Shown here: positions 38,201-48,570 of the stretch, in pieces
Layout of the letters: each line of letters starts with the position of its first letter
Numbering within the stretch: position 1 is the stretch's first letter
Assembly: GCF_001902145.1 (NCBI RefSeq)
Contig: NZ_MRST01000023.1
Coordinates: 186,001 to 250,000 of the forward strand
From: Pseudomonas fluorescens
GTDB lineage: Bacteria > Pseudomonadota > Gammaproteobacteria > Pseudomonadales > Pseudomonadaceae
Length of the DNA stretch: 64,000 bases
Direction: 5' to 3'
Position numbers and translations under genes: made by a program
Notes under the pieces: model-generated
What the model was told of the DNA's origin: nothing
The model's input: only the letters and a program-made list of their open reading frames with translations
Databases searched by the model: none

Positions 38201-38473
38201 TTATTCGCCTTCGTCGAAGTAGTTATTGATCAGTGCGACCAGTGCGTCCATAGCCTCCTGCTCTTGCTCGCCTTCGGTCTTCAGGTGAATTTTGGTGCCT
38301 TTGCCGGCCGCCAACATCATCATCGCCATGATGCTCTTGCCATCGACCATGGAATCCGGCGTGCGCCCTGCACGGATCTGGCAGGGGAACTGCCCGGCCA
38401 CTCCAACGAATTTAGCCGACGCCCGGGCGTGCAGGCCCAGCTTGTTGATGATTTCAATTTCCCGAGCCGGCAT
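38201..38473 (-). CDS. ptsO: Phosphocarrier NPr of the nitrogen PTS
   Basis: A 90-residue HPr-like protein. His15 in NKLGLHARASAKF is the phosphorylation site, and the Ser46-type segment KSIMAMMMLAA follows. NPr passes phosphate from EI-Ntr (PtsP) to PtsN. It is the last gene of the rpoN-hpf-ptsN-rapZ-ptsO series. The C-terminal acidic tail (INNYFDEGE) is short. Confidence 0.95.
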   Translation of the reverse strand: MPAREIEIINKLGLHARASAKFVGVAGQFPCQIRAGRTPDSMVDGKSIMAMMMLAAGKGTKIHLKTEGEQEQEAMDALVALINNYFDEGE

Positions 38474-38489
38474 CGCAGTGGTGTTCCTT

Positions 38490-39347
38490 TCAGCTAAGGT
38501 CGCGGTGGCGAACCTGGACGTTCTTGAGGGTTTGTTGCAGCACCTGGCCCAGTCGTTCAGTCAGATAGACCGAGCGGTGGTGGCCGCCAGTGCAGCCAAT
38601 GGCAATGGTGACATAGGCCCGATTGCTTGCGGCAAAGCGCGGCAACCATTTGAGCAGGTAGCTGGAGATGTCCTGGAACATCTCTTCCACATCCGGTTGT
38701 GCGGCCAGGTAGTCGACCACAGGCTGATCCAGCCCGGACTGATCGCGTAACTCCGGCTTCCAGTAAGGGTTGGGCAGGCAGCGCACGTCGAACACCAGGT
38801 CGGCATCTACCGGCATGCCGCGCTTGAAGCCAAATGACTCGACCAGAAACGCCGTCCCCGGCTCAGGCTGGTTCAGCAGGCGCAGCTTGATCGCGTCGCG
38901 CAGCTGATACAGGTTGAGATGGGTGGTGTTGATCTTCAGGTCGGCCAGGTCAATGATCGGCCCCAGCAGTTTGGTCTCGTCCTCGATGGCTTCGGCCAGG
39001 GAGCGGTTGGCGCTGCTGAGTGGGTGACGTCGACGGGTTTCGGAGAAGCGCTTGAGCAGGGTTTCTTCGTCGGCATCCAGATACAGCACATCGCAATGAA
39101 TGTGCTTGGCGCGCACTTCTTCCAGCAATTCCGGGAACCGCGAGAGGTGGCTGGGCAGGTTGCGGGCATCGATCGACACGGCGACCAGCGGTTGCGCCAG
39201 TTCGGTGTGGATAAGGGCGCGCTCCGCCAACTCCGGCAGCAGGCCGGCGGGCAGGTTGTCGATGCAATAGAAGCCGTTGTCCTCAAGCACATTGAGGGCG
39301 GTGCTCTTACCCGAGCCGGAGCGACCGCTGACGATGATCAAACGCAT
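38490..39347 (-). CDS. rapZ: RNase adapter protein RapZ
   Basis: A 285-residue protein with a Walker A at the N-terminus ([14 protein letters not shown]) and a C-terminal RNA-binding domain with [12 protein letters not shown]. In enterobacteria it presents sRNA GlmZ to RNase E and so controls glucosamine-6-phosphate synthase. It lies two nt after ptsN and 16 nt before ptsO, consistent with one transcript. A GlmZ partner in pseudomonads is not evident here. Confidence 0.95.
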   Translation of the reverse strand: MRLIIVSGRSGSGKSTALNVLEDNGFYCIDNLPAGLLPELAERALIHTELAQPLVAVSIDARNLPSHLSRFPELLEEVRAKHIHCDVLYLDADEETLLKRFSETRRRHPLSSANRSLAEAIEDETKLLGPIIDLADLKINTTHLNLYQLRDAIKLRLLNQPEPGTAFLVESFGFKRGMPVDADLVFDVRCLPNPYWKPELRDQSGLDQPVVDYLAAQPDVEEMFQDISSYLLKWLPRFAASNRAYVTIAIGCTGGHHRSVYLTERLGQVLQQTLKNVQVRHRDLS

Positions 39348-39349
39348 GA

Positions 39350-39814
39350 TTACTGCCCGTTTTGTTCATCCAGGACAACTTGGTACAACGCTTCATTGCT
39401 GGAGGCGCTGCGCAGTTTGTCGCGTACATCCTTGCGGTCAAGCATGCTGGCGATCTGCCGGAGCAGTTCCAAGTGCGCATCGGTGGCGGCTTCCGGGACC
39501 AGTAGTACGAACAGCAGGTCGACCGGGGCGCCGTCGATGGCGTCGAAATCAATGGGGTGATCCAGATGCATCAAGGCGCTCACTGGTGTTTCACAGCCTT
39601 TGAGGCGACAGTGAGGAATCGCGATGCCGTTGCCAAAACCGGTGGAGCCGAGTTTTTCACGGGCAATCAACGCTTCGAAGACATCCTGCATCTCCAGAGC
39701 CGGCACTTGATGTGCGATCAGGTTGGCAATCTGTTCGAGGGCTTTTTTCTTGCTGCCGCCCGGCACGTTCACGAGGGAACGGCCGGGGGTCAGGATGGTT
39801 TCAAGTCGGATCAT
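39350..39814 (-). CDS. ptsN: Nitrogen PTS regulatory protein EIIA-Ntr
   Basis: A 154-residue EIIA of the fructose/mannitol type. The phosphorylated His lies in [10 protein letters not shown]. In its unphosphorylated form PtsN controls potassium uptake, carbon/nitrogen balance and alginate or PHA metabolism in pseudomonads. It lies between hpf and rapZ in the rpoN cluster. Confidence 0.95.
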   Translation of the reverse strand: MIRLETILTPGRSLVNVPGGSKKKALEQIANLIAHQVPALEMQDVFEALIAREKLGSTGFGNGIAIPHCRLKGCETPVSALMHLDHPIDFDAIDGAPVDLLFVLLVPEAATDAHLELLRQIASMLDRKDVRDKLRSASSNEALYQVVLDEQNGQ

Positions 39815-39824
39815 GGGGGGAGAG

Positions 39825-40130
39825 TTAACGACCTGTACCTTGCATCAGGTGCAGATTCTTTTCCTTATGCTTTATGAGTTGGCGGTCGAGTTTGTCGTAG
39901 AGAGAGTCAATTGCCGCGTACATGTCTTCATGTTCCGCATTGGCGACGAGCTTGGCATTCGGTACGTGCAGGGTGGCCTCGATTTTCTGCTTGAGCTTAT
40001 CGACCTCCATGATGACCTGCACGTTGGTTATCTTGTCAAAATGCCCCGCAAGCTTGTTCAGTTTGCTCTCGGTGTACTCACGCAGGGGCTTGGTGACTTC
40101 CAGCTGGTGTCCACTGATGTTGACTTGCAT
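39825..40130 (-). CDS. hpf: Ribosome hibernation promoting factor (short form)
   Basis: A 101-residue protein of the YfiA/HPF family starting MQVNISGHQLEVTKPLREY. It binds the 30S decoding region in stationary phase; the short form lacks the C-terminal dimerisation domain of long HPF. ATG 40130 has GGAGA upstream; the frame extends further but without support. It is next to rpoN, from which it is separated by 76 nt with a strong hairpin. Confidence 0.94.
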   Translation of the reverse strand: MQVNISGHQLEVTKPLREYTESKLNKLAGHFDKITNVQVIMEVDKLKQKIEATLHVPNAKLVANAEHEDMYAAIDSLYDKLDRQLIKHKEKNLHLMQGTGR

Positions 40131-40159
40131 ACAGCTTCTCCTTCGTTGCCAGTGCATAA

Positions 40160-40186
40160 AGTGGCAGGCGAAAAGCGCCTGCCACT
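40160..40186 (-). other. Stable hairpin between rpoN and hpf
   Basis: AGTGGCAGGCG (40160-40170) and its exact complement (40176-40186) form an 11-bp stem with a 5-nt loop. It has no T run on the reverse strand, so it is more likely an mRNA stability or processing element than a terminator. Confidence 0.5.
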
Positions 40187-40206
40187 GGAACGCTATGCCC
40201 CGCCCG

Positions 40207-41700
40207 TCACATCAACCGCTTACGCTCGCTGGAAGGCGCGATCCCTAGGGACTCGCGGTACTTGGCGACGGTTCGACGGGCGACCTGAATGCCTTGTGCC
40301 TCCAGTAAACCAGCGATCTTGCTGTCACTCAACGGCTTTTTCTGATTTTCCGCGGCAACCAGTTTTTTGATGATCGCGCGGATCGCCGTGGACGAGCATT
40401 CGCCGCCTTCGGAGGTGCTGACGTGGCTGGAAAAAAAGTATTTCAGCTCATAAATACCCCGTGGGGTATGCATGAATTTTTGCGTGGTCACCCGTGAAAT
40501 CGTCGACTCGTGCATGCCGACCGCCTCGGCGATGTCATGCAGCACCAGCGGTTTCATGGCTTCGTCACCATATTCCAGAAAGCCGCGCTGATGCTCGACG
40601 ATCTGGGTTGCGACTTTCATCAGGGTTTCGTTGCGGCTTTGCAGGCTCTTGATGAACCACCGCGCTTCCTGCAACTGGTTGCGCATGAAGGTGTTGTCGG
40701 CGCTGGTATCAGCGCGGCGCACAAAACCTGCGTATTGCGGGTTGACCCGCAGGCGCGGTACCGACTCCTGGTTCAGCTCCACCAGCCAGCGTTCGTTGTC
40801 CTTGCGCACAATGACGTCGGGCACCACATATTCGGCTTCGCTGGACTCGATCTGCGAGCCTGGACGCGGGTTGAGGCTTTGCACCAGCTCGATGACCTGG
40901 CGCAAGTCATCTTCCTTGAGCTTCATGCGGCGCATCAGTTGGCTGTAGTCGCGACTGCCCAACAGGTCGATGTAGTCACTGACCAGGCGTTGCGCTTCGG
41001 TGAGCCATGGCGTCTTGGCCGGCAGTTGGCGCAGTTGCAGTAACAGGCACTCGCTGAGGGTGCGTGCGCCGATGCCTGCGGGCTCGAATTGCTGGATGCG
41101 GTGCAGGACGGCTTCGATTTCGTCCAGTTCGATATCCAGTTCCGGGTCGAAGGCCTCGAGGATTTCGTCGAGGGTTTCGTCCAGGTAGCCCTGGTTATTG
41201 ATGCAATCGATCAGGGTGACCGCGATCAGGCGATCGGTGTCGGACATCGGCGCCAGGTTCAGTTGCCACAGCAAGTGGCTCTGCAGGCTCTCGCCCGCCG
41301 ACGTGCGGGTAGTGAAATCCCACTCGTCATCATCGCTGCTTGGCAGGCTGCTGGCGCTGGTCTGGTAGACATCTTCCCAGGCGGTGTCCACGGGAAGCTC
41401 ATTGGGAATGCGTTCGTTCCAGTCGCCTTCCTCCAGGTTGTCCACCGTCGGGGCGGTTTCCTGATAGGAGGGTTCCTGCACGTCGGAATTGGGTTTTTGC
41501 TCGATGTTATCGGCCAGAGGATCTGCGTTATCGAAGTCGTCGCCTTCTTCCTGGCGTTCGAGCATCGGATTGGACTCCAGGGCCTCCTGGATTTCCTGTT
41601 GCAGGTCCAGGGTCGACAATTGGAGCAGGCGGATGGCCTGTTGCAGCTGCGGTGTCATCGTCAGCTGCTGGCCCATTCTCAGGACTAGCGATGGTTTCAT
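40207..41700 (-). CDS. rpoN: RNA polymerase sigma-54 factor
   Basis: A 497-residue sigma-54. Region I is the Gln/Leu-rich N-terminus ([20 protein letters not shown]), followed by an acidic region II (about residues 50-120), the core-binding region and the C-terminal RpoN box [10 protein letters not shown] that contacts the -24 element. It needs AAA+ activators and governs nitrogen use, flagella and many catabolic genes. It lies 184 nt after lptB on the same strand. Confidence 0.97.
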   Translation of the reverse strand: MKPSLVLRMGQQLTMTPQLQQAIRLLQLSTLDLQQEIQEALESNPMLERQEEGDDFDNADPLADNIEQKPNSDVQEPSYQETAPTVDNLEEGDWNERIPNELPVDTAWEDVYQTSASSLPSSDDDEWDFTTRTSAGESLQSHLLWQLNLAPMSDTDRLIAVTLIDCINNQGYLDETLDEILEAFDPELDIELDEIEAVLHRIQQFEPAGIGARTLSECLLLQLRQLPAKTPWLTEAQRLVSDYIDLLGSRDYSQLMRRMKLKEDDLRQVIELVQSLNPRPGSQIESSEAEYVVPDVIVRKDNERWLVELNQESVPRLRVNPQYAGFVRRADTSADNTFMRNQLQEARWFIKSLQSRNETLMKVATQIVEHQRGFLEYGDEAMKPLVLHDIAEAVGMHESTISRVTTQKFMHTPRGIYELKYFFSSHVSTSEGGECSSTAIRAIIKKLVAAENQKKPLSDSKIAGLLEAQGIQVARRTVAKYRESLGIAPSSERKRLM

Positions 41701-41884
41701 GGCAGGGGCTTAACACCTTATTCGCCGGCGCAATGCGCCATCCACGACAGGGCGCGTGAGCGCCAAACATAAGCAAATTATATGCCTGATCTCGGGGCCT
41801 TTGCCTAGAGCGCGGTAACAATAAAAAAACCGAGGTTTCCATTGACTCCCGCGCGCGCTAGGGAAAGGCGCGATACCCCTGTGT

Positions 41885-42610
41885 TTACAGGCGGAACTCG
41901 TGACCCAGGTACACTTCCTTCACCAGCTCGTTGGCCAGGATGGTTTCGGCATCGCCTTCGGCAATCAGCTGGCCATCATTGACGATATAAGCGGTTTCAC
42001 AGATATCAAGGGTCTCGCGCACGTTGTGGTCGGTGATCAACACACCAATGCCCTTGGCCTTGAGGTGGTGGATGATCTGTTTGATGTCGCCTACCGAAAT
42101 CGGGTCGACACCCGCGAAGGGTTCATCCAGCAGGATGAATTTCGGCGCGGTCGCCAGGGCGCGGGCGATTTCCACGCGACGACGTTCACCACCGGACAAG
42201 CTCATGCCGAGGTTGTCGCGAATATGGTTGATGTGGAATTCCTGCAGCAGGCTTTCCAGTTCCTGGCGGCGGCCATCGCGATCAAGTTCCTTGCGGGTCT
42301 CGAGAATCGCCATGATGTTGTCGGCGACCGACAGTTTGCGGAAGATCGACGCCTCCTGCGGAAGATAGCCGATACCTGCCCGTGCACGACCGTGCATGGG
42401 TTGGTGGCTGACGTCCAGGTCGTCGATCAATACGCGACCCTGGTCCGCCTGGACCAGCCCGACGATCATATAGAAGCAGGTGGTTTTGCCGGCACCGTTA
42501 GGGCCGAGCAGGCCGACGATCTGGCCGCTGTCGATCGACAGGCTGACGTCGCGTACCACCTGGCGGCTTTTATAGGCCTTGGCCAGATGCTGGGCTTTCA
42601 GGGTTGCCAT
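41885..42610 (-). CDS. lptB: LPS export ABC transporter ATP-binding protein LptB
   Basis: A 241-residue ATPase that powers extraction of LPS from the inner membrane with LptFGC. Walker [12 protein letters not shown], signature LSGGERRR, Walker [13 protein letters not shown] and the switch His in TDHNV are all present. Its ATG shares one base with the lptA stop, so the two are coupled. Confidence 0.96.
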   Translation of the reverse strand: MATLKAQHLAKAYKSRQVVRDVSLSIDSGQIVGLLGPNGAGKTTCFYMIVGLVQADQGRVLIDDLDVSHQPMHGRARAGIGYLPQEASIFRKLSVADNIMAILETRKELDRDGRRQELESLLQEFHINHIRDNLGMSLSGGERRRVEIARALATAPKFILLDEPFAGVDPISVGDIKQIIHHLKAKGIGVLITDHNVRETLDICETAYIVNDGQLIAEGDAETILANELVKEVYLGHEFRL

Positions 42611-43143
42611 TACTCGGCCTTCTTCTTCGGCTGGATAACCATGTCGATGCGTGGGCGGGGTGCGGTGACCTTGCTGCCGTTGGCGCGACCGGCGTTAGCG
42701 ATCTGCTTCACGGTGTCATAGGTGATTTTTTCACCTTCGGTGGAGTTGCCGTCCGGGCTCAGCACCTTGGCCTGGTCAATCAGTACGATGCGGTTCTGCT
42801 GGGCGTGATACTGGATAGTCTTGCCGTAGCCTTTCATCGGACCTGTATCGGTAGCGGACTGCTTCTGCTCGAAATAAGCCAGGTTGCCCACCGACGTCAC
42901 CACGTCAATGTCGCCTGCCGCGGTACGCGTCAGGGTCACCGTGTTGCCGGTAATCTTCATCGAACCCTGGGTGATGATCACGCCGCCGGTGTAGGTCGCC
43001 ACGCCTTGCTTGTCATCGAGCTGCGCGTCGTCAGCCGAAATGTGGATCGGTTGCTGGCTATCGTTCGGCAGAGCCCAGGCGCTCACGCTTCCCAGTGCTG
43101 CGCCCAGACCGAGCAAAATAGGGAGAGTTTTAACGAGCCTCAT
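42610..43143 (-). CDS. lptA: Periplasmic LPS-binding protein LptA
   Basis: A 177-residue secreted beta-jellyroll protein that forms the LPS bridge between LptC and LptD. The signal peptide ends near SVSAWA (residue 24). The OstA-type core includes [20 protein letters not shown]. The C-terminus is basic (IQPKKKAE). It overlaps lptC by 14 nt and lptB by 1 nt, showing tight coupling of the lptC-lptA-lptB genes. Confidence 0.94.
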   Translation of the reverse strand: MRLVKTLPILLGLGAALGSVSAWALPNDSQQPIHISADDAQLDDKQGVATYTGGVIITQGSMKITGNTVTLTRTAAGDIDVVTSVGNLAYFEQKQSATDTGPMKGYGKTIQYHAQQNRIVLIDQAKVLSPDGNSTEGEKITYDTVKQIANAGRANGSKVTAPRPRIDMVIQPKKKAE

Positions 43144-43702
43144 ACTGTCCTCTTACGTTCGATAGCAGGTGTATCCTGCTTTCTTTCAAATACGCTTTCA
43201 TTCCCTTGCCAGTCGATACACCGCCAGCGCCGTCGATTCTAACGTCTTGCTCGGTCTGCGCATATTGCTTCTGTGGGAATACGGTCATGCGACTGCTGGT
43301 AATGATGGTGTCGCGGTTCTGCGCGTCTGTACGTGCGACGCGCACCGAGTCGATCAGTTCAACTTCGGTGCCGTCGGGGTTTACCTCGCCACGCTTGCTG
43401 GTCACGTGCCAGGGAAATTCGGTGCCGCGATACAGGTTCAGGTCCGGATTGGTCAGCAGGCTGACTTCGGAAGCCTTCAAGTGCTCGACCTTGTCCGATG
43501 TCATCTCATACTGCACCTTGCCGTCGGGCAGGTACTGAATGCTGTACGCATTGGTGGCGTAATAGTCGATAAGGCCTTCGTCAACCTGCGCAACAGGCTT
43601 GTCGAGAAAGCGCTCCGGGCTGATATTCCAGTAGCCCACCGCCAGGAGCAGCGCGGCGATGACCCCGAATAACAGGAAGTTGCGAATCTTTTTGCTCAGC
43701 AT
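43130..43702 (-). CDS. lptC: LPS export protein LptC
   Basis: A 190-residue bitopic protein: an N-terminal inner-membrane helix (about residues 8-25) and a periplasmic jellyroll. It receives LPS from LptBFG and passes it to LptA. It follows kdsC after 8 nt and overlaps lptA by 14 nt. Confidence 0.93.
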   Translation of the reverse strand: MLSKKIRNFLLFGVIAALLLAVGYWNISPERFLDKPVAQVDEGLIDYYATNAYSIQYLPDGKVQYEMTSDKVEHLKASEVSLLTNPDLNLYRGTEFPWHVTSKRGEVNPDGTEVELIDSVRVARTDAQNRDTIITSSRMTVFPQKQYAQTEQDVRIDGAGGVSTGKGMKAYLKESRIHLLSNVRGQYEAR

Positions 43703-43710
43703 ATAACGCT

Positions 43711-44235
43711 CTATAGGTAGGCGGCGTGGGCCGCTTCAAGACTGCCCTGGGCACGCAGGATCAACTCGCAGAACTCGCGGGCGGCACCTTCGCCGCCACG
43801 GGCGGTGGTGATGCCATGGGCGTGTTCGCGGACAAATGCCGCGGCATTCGCGACGGCCATGCCCAGGCCCACCCGGCGAATCACCGGCAGGTCAGGCAGG
43901 TCGTCACCCAGATAAGCGACCTGTTCATAGCTTAGGTTGAGTTGGCCAAGAAGCTCGTCCAGCACCACCAGTTTATCCTCGCGGCCCTGATACAGGTGAG
44001 GAATACCGAGGTTTTGTGCGCGGCGTTCCACAACCGGTGTTTTTCGACCGCTGATAATTGCGGTTTGCACGCCCGCTGCCATCAGCATCTTGATGCCTTG
44101 GCCGTCGAGGGTGTTGAACGTCTTGAATTCACTGCCGTCCTCGAGGAAGTACAGGCGGCCATCCGTCAGCACGCCGTCAACGTCGAAAATCGCCAGTTTG
44201 ATGTCTTTACCGCGTTGCAACAGGTCGCTGTTCAT
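43711..44235 (-). CDS. kdsC: 3-deoxy-D-manno-octulosonate 8-phosphate phosphatase
   Basis: A 174-residue HAD phosphatase releasing Kdo from Kdo-8-P. The catalytic aspartates are in FDVDGVLTDG and the late motif is LGDDLPDLPV. It is the C0-type HAD without a cap, which acts as a tetramer. Its ATG directly abuts the kdsD stop. Confidence 0.95.
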   Translation of the reverse strand: MNSDLLQRGKDIKLAIFDVDGVLTDGRLYFLEDGSEFKTFNTLDGQGIKMLMAAGVQTAIISGRKTPVVERRAQNLGIPHLYQGREDKLVVLDELLGQLNLSYEQVAYLGDDLPDLPVIRRVGLGMAVANAAAFVREHAHGITTARGGEGAAREFCELILRAQGSLEAAHAAYL

Positions 44236-45210
44236 TTACATCACTCCTGCGCGCAGCAAGTCGCCAAGGTTAAGGGCCCCGATCGGCCGGTCATCGTTGT
44301 CGACCACGATAAGTGCGCCTATCCGGTGGTCTTCCATGATTTTCAACGCTTCGGCCGCGAGCATTTCGGCGCGGGCGGTCTTGCCGTGAGGGGTCATCAC
44401 TGCGTCGATGGTGGCGGTATGGATATCAATGGTGCGGTCCAGGGTGCGACGCAGGTCGCCGTCCGTGAATATCCCGGCCAGCCGGCCATCGGTTTCGACG
44501 ATGGCGGTCATGCCCAGTCCCTTGCGGGTCATTTCCATCAACGCATCCCGAAGCAGGGTACCGCGTGGAACGCTCGGCAGTTCTGTGCCGCTGTGCATGA
44601 CGTTTTCCACTTTCAGCAACAGGCGACGGCCCAGTGCACCACCGGGATGGGAAAATGCGAAGTCCTCGGCGGTAAACCCGCGAGCCTCCAGCAGCGCCAC
44701 CGCCAGGGCATCGCCCATCACCAGTGCGGCGGTAGTGGAGGAAGTGGGCGCCAGGTTCAGCGGGCAGGCCTCATGGGCTACGTGCACGTTCAGATTGACG
44801 TCGGCGGCCTTGGCCAGCGTTGACTCAGGGTTGCCCGTGAGGCTGATCATCTGGATGCCCAGGCGCTTGATCAGCGGCAGCAGGGTCACGATTTCATTGG
44901 TAGTACCGGAGTTGGACAGGGCGAGGATCACGTCGTCCTTGGTGATCATGCCCATGTCACCGTGGCTGGCTTCGGCCGGGTGCACGAAAAACGCGGTGGT
45001 CCCGGTGCTCGCCAGGGTCGCTGCGATCTTGTTGCCAATGTGGCCGGACTTGCCCATGCCGACCACCACAACGCGGCCCTTGCTGGCCAGAATCATCTCG
45101 CAGGCGCGCACGAAATCCGCGTCGATATGCGCCAGCAAGCCCTCTACGGCTTCAAGCTCAAGGCGTATGGTGCGTTGTGCGGATTGAATAAGGTCGCTGG
45201 ATTGGCTCAT
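44236..45210 (-). CDS. kdsD: Arabinose-5-phosphate isomerase
   Basis: A 324-residue isomerase making D-arabinose 5-phosphate from ribulose 5-phosphate, the first step to Kdo. The SIS domain (about residues 35-175, GMGKSGHIGNKIAATLASTG) is followed by two CBS domains. ATG 45210 (MSQSSDLIQ) is chosen because a perfect -10 sequence lies upstream of it, inside the longer possible frame. It is the first gene of kdsD-kdsC-lptC-lptA-lptB. Confidence 0.95.
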   Translation of the reverse strand: MSQSSDLIQSAQRTIRLELEAVEGLLAHIDADFVRACEMILASKGRVVVVGMGKSGHIGNKIAATLASTGTTAFFVHPAEASHGDMGMITKDDVILALSNSGTTNEIVTLLPLIKRLGIQMISLTGNPESTLAKAADVNLNVHVAHEACPLNLAPTSSTTAALVMGDALAVALLEARGFTAEDFAFSHPGGALGRRLLLKVENVMHSGTELPSVPRGTLLRDALMEMTRKGLGMTAIVETDGRLAGIFTDGDLRRTLDRTIDIHTATIDAVMTPHGKTARAEMLAAEALKIMEDHRIGALIVVDNDDRPIGALNLGDLLRAGVM

Positions 45211-45244
45211 GTCTGAAATCGTATAGCCTGACGAAAAGTCGGCG

Positions 45245-45273
45245 ATTATAGCGGTAATGATCAATTCCCTCAC
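45245..45273 (-). promoter_or_regulatory. Likely promoter of kdsD-kdsC-lptCAB
   Basis: On the reverse strand GTGAGG (45273-45268), a 17-nt spacer and a perfect TATAAT (45250-45245) lie 35 nt before the kdsD ATG. This defines part of the 310-nt gap between kdsD and mlaF (45211-45520). Besides the two promoters I see nothing else in it. Confidence 0.55.
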
Positions 45274-45410
45274 GCAAGTTCGTCAGGCTTTGTGCGCGGG
45301 ATAACTGAAATCCACCGTCGGTAACACAGCAAGCAACGTTTTTTCCCTGTCTCGAATCTGAACCAGCGCTGTTCCGGCCTTGGGGGCTCTGTACCAGCAG
45401 TGATATAGTT

Positions 45411-45419
45411 CGCCGCCAG
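45411..45419 (+). promoter_or_regulatory. Possible extended -10 promoter of mlaFEDCB
   Basis: TGATATAGT gives an extended -10 (TG, one base, TATAGT), about 100 nt before mlaF. No good -35 is seen. Confidence 0.35.
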
Positions 45420-45520
45420 TTCGGTCCGCCCAACCCATGTGCTCAACTATTGCGCATCTGTTGAAAACCAAAGTCGCACACATGGTGTCTGAGTGAAAGG
45501 CTGCATCCCAAGGAGATTAG

Positions 45521-46330
45521 ATGAGTGCCGATAACGCCTACGCGGTCGAGCTGAAGGGTCTTACCTTCAAGCGCGGTACGCGCAGCATCTTCAATAACGT
45601 CGATATTCGCATTCCTCGCGGCAAGGTCACGGGCATCATGGGGCCTTCCGGTTGCGGCAAGACCACCCTGTTGCGCCTGATGGGCATGCAATTGCGCCCC
45701 AGTGCCGGGGAAGTGTGGGTCAACGGCCAGAACCTGCCGACGCTGTCGCGCAGCGATCTGTTCGATGCGCGCAAGCATATGGGTGTGCTATTCCAGAGCG
45801 GCGCGCTGTTCACCGACCTTGATGTGTTCGAAAACGTAGCCTTCCCGCTGCGGGTGCACACCCAGCTGTCCGATGAAATGATTCGTGACATCGTGTTGCT
45901 CAAGCTGCAGGCCGTAGGCCTTCGCGGCGCCATCGACCTGATGCCGGACGAGTTATCCGGCGGCATGAAACGCCGTGTCGCCCTGGCGCGGGCCATTGCC
46001 CTCGACCCACAAATCCTCATGTATGACGAGCCATTCGTAGGTCAGGATCCGATCGCCATGGGCGTGTTGGTGCGCCTGATCCGCCTGCTCAACGACGCGT
46101 TGGGGATCACCAGTATCGTGGTTTCCCACGACCTGGCTGAAACCGCGAGCATCGCCGACTACCTATATGTAGTGGGTGATGGTCAGGTGCTGGGGCAGGG
46201 TACGCCTGAAGAATTGATGAACGCCGATAACCCGCGCATTCGCCAATTCATGACCGGCAACCCCGATGGCCCGGTGCCTTTTCACTTTCCGGCAGCGGAC
46301 TACCGCTCAGATCTTCTGGGGAAGCGCTGA
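45521..46330 (+). CDS. mlaF: Phospholipid transport ATPase MlaF
   Basis: A 269-residue ABC ATPase of the MlaFEDB inner-membrane complex that moves phospholipids between MlaC and the membrane. Walker A is [11 protein letters not shown], the signature [12 protein letters not shown] and Walker [23 protein letters not shown] precedes the ATG. It is the first gene of a five-gene operon. In P. putida the orthologous ttg2 genes affect solvent tolerance. Confidence 0.95.
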   Translation: MSADNAYAVELKGLTFKRGTRSIFNNVDIRIPRGKVTGIMGPSGCGKTTLLRLMGMQLRPSAGEVWVNGQNLPTLSRSDLFDARKHMGVLFQSGALFTDLDVFENVAFPLRVHTQLSDEMIRDIVLLKLQAVGLRGAIDLMPDELSGGMKRRVALARAIALDPQILMYDEPFVGQDPIAMGVLVRLIRLLNDALGITSIVVSHDLAETASIADYLYVVGDGQVLGQGTPEELMNADNPRIRQFMTGNPDGPVPFHFPAADYRSDLLGKR

Positions 46331-47127
46331 TGCGCAAGACATCTCTTATCGAGAAGGTTCGCCTTTTCGGTCGCTCGGGCATCGACATCGTCGAAGTGCT
46401 GGGACGTTCGACCATTTTCCTGTTTCACGCCTTGCTGGGGCGCGGCGGCATCGGCGGCGGCTTTGGCCTGCTGGTCAAGCAGCTGCACTCGGTGGGGGTG
46501 ATGTCCCTGGTGATCATCGTGGTCTCCGGCGTATTCATCGGCATGGTGCTGGCGCTGCAGGGTTTCAATATCCTTTCCAGCTACGGCTCGGAGCAGGCGG
46601 TAGGGCAGATGGTGGCCCTGACCCTGTTGCGTGAGCTTGGCCCAGTGGTCACCGCCTTGTTGTTCGCGGGGCGTGCGGGTTCGGCGCTGACCGCTGAAAT
46701 CGGCAATATGAAGTCCACCGAGCAGCTGTCCAGCCTGGAAATGATCGGCGTGGACCCGCTCAAGTACATTGTTGCCCCGCGCCTGTGGGCCGGCTTCATC
46801 TCCCTGCCACTGCTGGCGATGATTTTCAGCGTGGTCGGTATCTGGGGCGGTTCGTGGGTGGCGGTTGACTGGCTGGGGGTCTACGACGGCTCCTACTGGG
46901 CCAACATGCAAAACAGCGTGACCTTCACCGGTGACGTGCTCAACGGCATTATAAAGAGCATTGTCTTTGCCTTTGTGGTGACCTGGATTGCCGTATTCCA
47001 AGGCTATGACTGTGAGCCCACTTCAGAGGGGATCAGCCGTGCCACCACCAAGACCGTTGTGTACGCCTCGCTGGCGGTACTGGGCCTTGACTTTATTTTG
47101 ACCGCCTTGATGTTTGGAGATTTCTGA
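46330..47127 (+). CDS. mlaE: Phospholipid transport permease MlaE
   Basis: A 265-residue MlaE-family permease with about five helices; [20 protein letters not shown] and [17 protein letters not shown] are family blocks. Its ATG shares the last base of the mlaF stop and mlaD starts at its own last base, indicating strict coupling. Confidence 0.95.
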   Translation: MRKTSLIEKVRLFGRSGIDIVEVLGRSTIFLFHALLGRGGIGGGFGLLVKQLHSVGVMSLVIIVVSGVFIGMVLALQGFNILSSYGSEQAVGQMVALTLLRELGPVVTALLFAGRAGSALTAEIGNMKSTEQLSSLEMIGVDPLKYIVAPRLWAGFISLPLLAMIFSVVGIWGGSWVAVDWLGVYDGSYWANMQNSVTFTGDVLNGIIKSIVFAFVVTWIAVFQGYDCEPTSEGISRATTKTVVYASLAVLGLDFILTALMFGDF

Positions 47128-47594
47128 TGCAAAACCGCACTGTGGAGATCGGTGTCGGCCTTTTCTTGCTGGCTGGCATCCTGGCTTTACTGTTGTTGGC
47201 CCTGCGAGTCAGCGGCCTTTCGGCCAGCCCTACCGCCGATACCTATAAACTTTACGCGTACTTCGACAATATCGCCGGTCTGACGGTCAGATCCAAAGTG
47301 ACCATGGCCGGTGTCACCATTGGCAAGGTCACGGCAATCGATCTGGACCGCGACAGCTTCACCGGTCGGGTGACGATGCAACTGGACAAGAAGGTAGATA
47401 ATCTGCCGACTGACTCCACGGCATCTATCCTTACTGCGGGTCTGCTGGGCGAGAAGTACATCGGTGTCAGCGTGGGTGGGGAAACAGCCCTGCTCAAGGA
47501 TGGTTCGACCATCCACGACACACAGTCGTCGCTGGTACTTGAAGACCTGATCGGAAAATTTTTGCTCAATACGGTCAATAAAGACGCCAAATGA
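47127..47594 (+). CDS. mlaD: Phospholipid transport MCE protein MlaD
   Basis: A 155-residue membrane-anchored MCE protein: one N-terminal helix (about residues 8-25) and the MCE domain (YAYFDNIAGLTVRSKVTMAGV) that forms a hexameric ring in the periplasm with a lipid channel. It is of the usual short MlaD length. Confidence 0.94.
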   Translation: MQNRTVEIGVGLFLLAGILALLLLALRVSGLSASPTADTYKLYAYFDNIAGLTVRSKVTMAGVTIGKVTAIDLDRDSFTGRVTMQLDKKVDNLPTDSTASILTAGLLGEKYIGVSVGGETALLKDGSTIHDTQSSLVLEDLIGKFLLNTVNKDAK

Positions 47595-47605
47595 GGAATC
47601 TGCTC

Positions 47606-48253
47606 ATGATCTCTACCTTGCGACGTGGCCTGCTGGTACTGCTTGCCGCATTGCCGATGATGGCCAACGCGGCAGGTTCTGCCCACGATTTGGTGCAGGA
47701 CACCACCAGCAGAATGCTGGCTGACCTCAAGGCTAATAAAGAACAGTACAAGCAAGACCCTTCCAGGTTCTATGAAGCGCTCAACACGATCGTTGGCCCT
47801 GTGGTCGATGCTGAAGGTATTTCCAAAAGCATCATGACCGTCAAGTATTCGCGCAACGCCACGCCTGCGCAGATGCAGACGTTCCAGGAAAACTTCAAGA
47901 AGGGTCTGTTCCAGTTCTACGGTAACGCTCTGCTGGAATACAACAACCAAGGCATTATCGTTGATGCGGCCAAGGACGAGTCGGGCGACCGTGCCGAAGT
48001 CGGGATGAAAGTCTCCGGCAGCAATGGCTCGGTGTACCCAGTGTCCTACACCCTGACGAAGATCGACGGCGAGTGGAAACTGCGCAATGTGATCATCAAC
48101 GGTATCAACATCGGCAAGCTGTTCCGTGATCAGTTCGCCGACGCGATGCAGCGCAATGGCAACAACCTGGACAAGACCATCAATGGTTGGGCCGGTGAAG
48201 TGGCCAAGGCCAAGGAAGAAACCGACAAAGCTGCCGGGAAGCCTGCGCAATGA
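47606..48253 (+). CDS. mlaC: Periplasmic phospholipid shuttle MlaC
   Basis: A 215-residue periplasmic lipid carrier with a Sec signal (LLVLLAALPMMANAA, cleaved near residue 22) and the MlaC/Ttg2D fold. ATG 47606 has GAGGA 8 nt upstream; the in-frame ATG 47591 overlaps mlaD but has no ribosome site. The C-terminal extension (WAGEVAKAKEETDKAAG) is charged and flexible. Confidence 0.93.
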   Translation: MISTLRRGLLVLLAALPMMANAAGSAHDLVQDTTSRMLADLKANKEQYKQDPSRFYEALNTIVGPVVDAEGISKSIMTVKYSRNATPAQMQTFQENFKKGLFQFYGNALLEYNNQGIIVDAAKDESGDRAEVGMKVSGSNGSVYPVSYTLTKIDGEWKLRNVIINGINIGKLFRDQFADAMQRNGNNLDKTINGWAGEVAKAKEETDKAAGKPAQ

Positions 48254-48555
48254 CCGAGTCGGCTGTTCGTATCGGCGACGCCGGCGAGCTGTTCCTCAGT
48301 GGCGTGCTGGATTACCGTACCGGGCCTGACCTGCGCAAGCAGGGCCAGGCGCTGATCAAGGCCAGCAAGGCGCCAGAGCTGGTGCTTGATTGCTCGGCGG
48401 TGACCAAGTCCAGCAGCGTCGGCCTGTCGTTGTTGCTGTGCTTCATGCGTGATGCCGAGGCGGCGAAAAAACCGGTCAGCATCCGTGCGTTGCCAGAAGA
48501 CATGCGCGAAATTGCCGAAGTTTCCGGTTTGACCGAGCTGCTGGCGCATCCTTAA
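48250..48555 (+). CDS. mlaB: STAS-domain protein MlaB
   Basis: A 101-residue cytoplasmic STAS protein that binds MlaF and stimulates the transporter. LVLDCSAVTKSSSVGLSLLL contains the Ser/Thr-rich STAS loop. Its ATG overlaps the mlaC stop (ATGA). It ends the mla operon before a terminator. Confidence 0.92.
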   Translation: MTESAVRIGDAGELFLSGVLDYRTGPDLRKQGQALIKASKAPELVLDCSAVTKSSSVGLSLLLCFMRDAEAAKKPVSIRALPEDMREIAEVSGLTELLAHP

Positions 48556-48570
48556 TACACATTATTAAAG

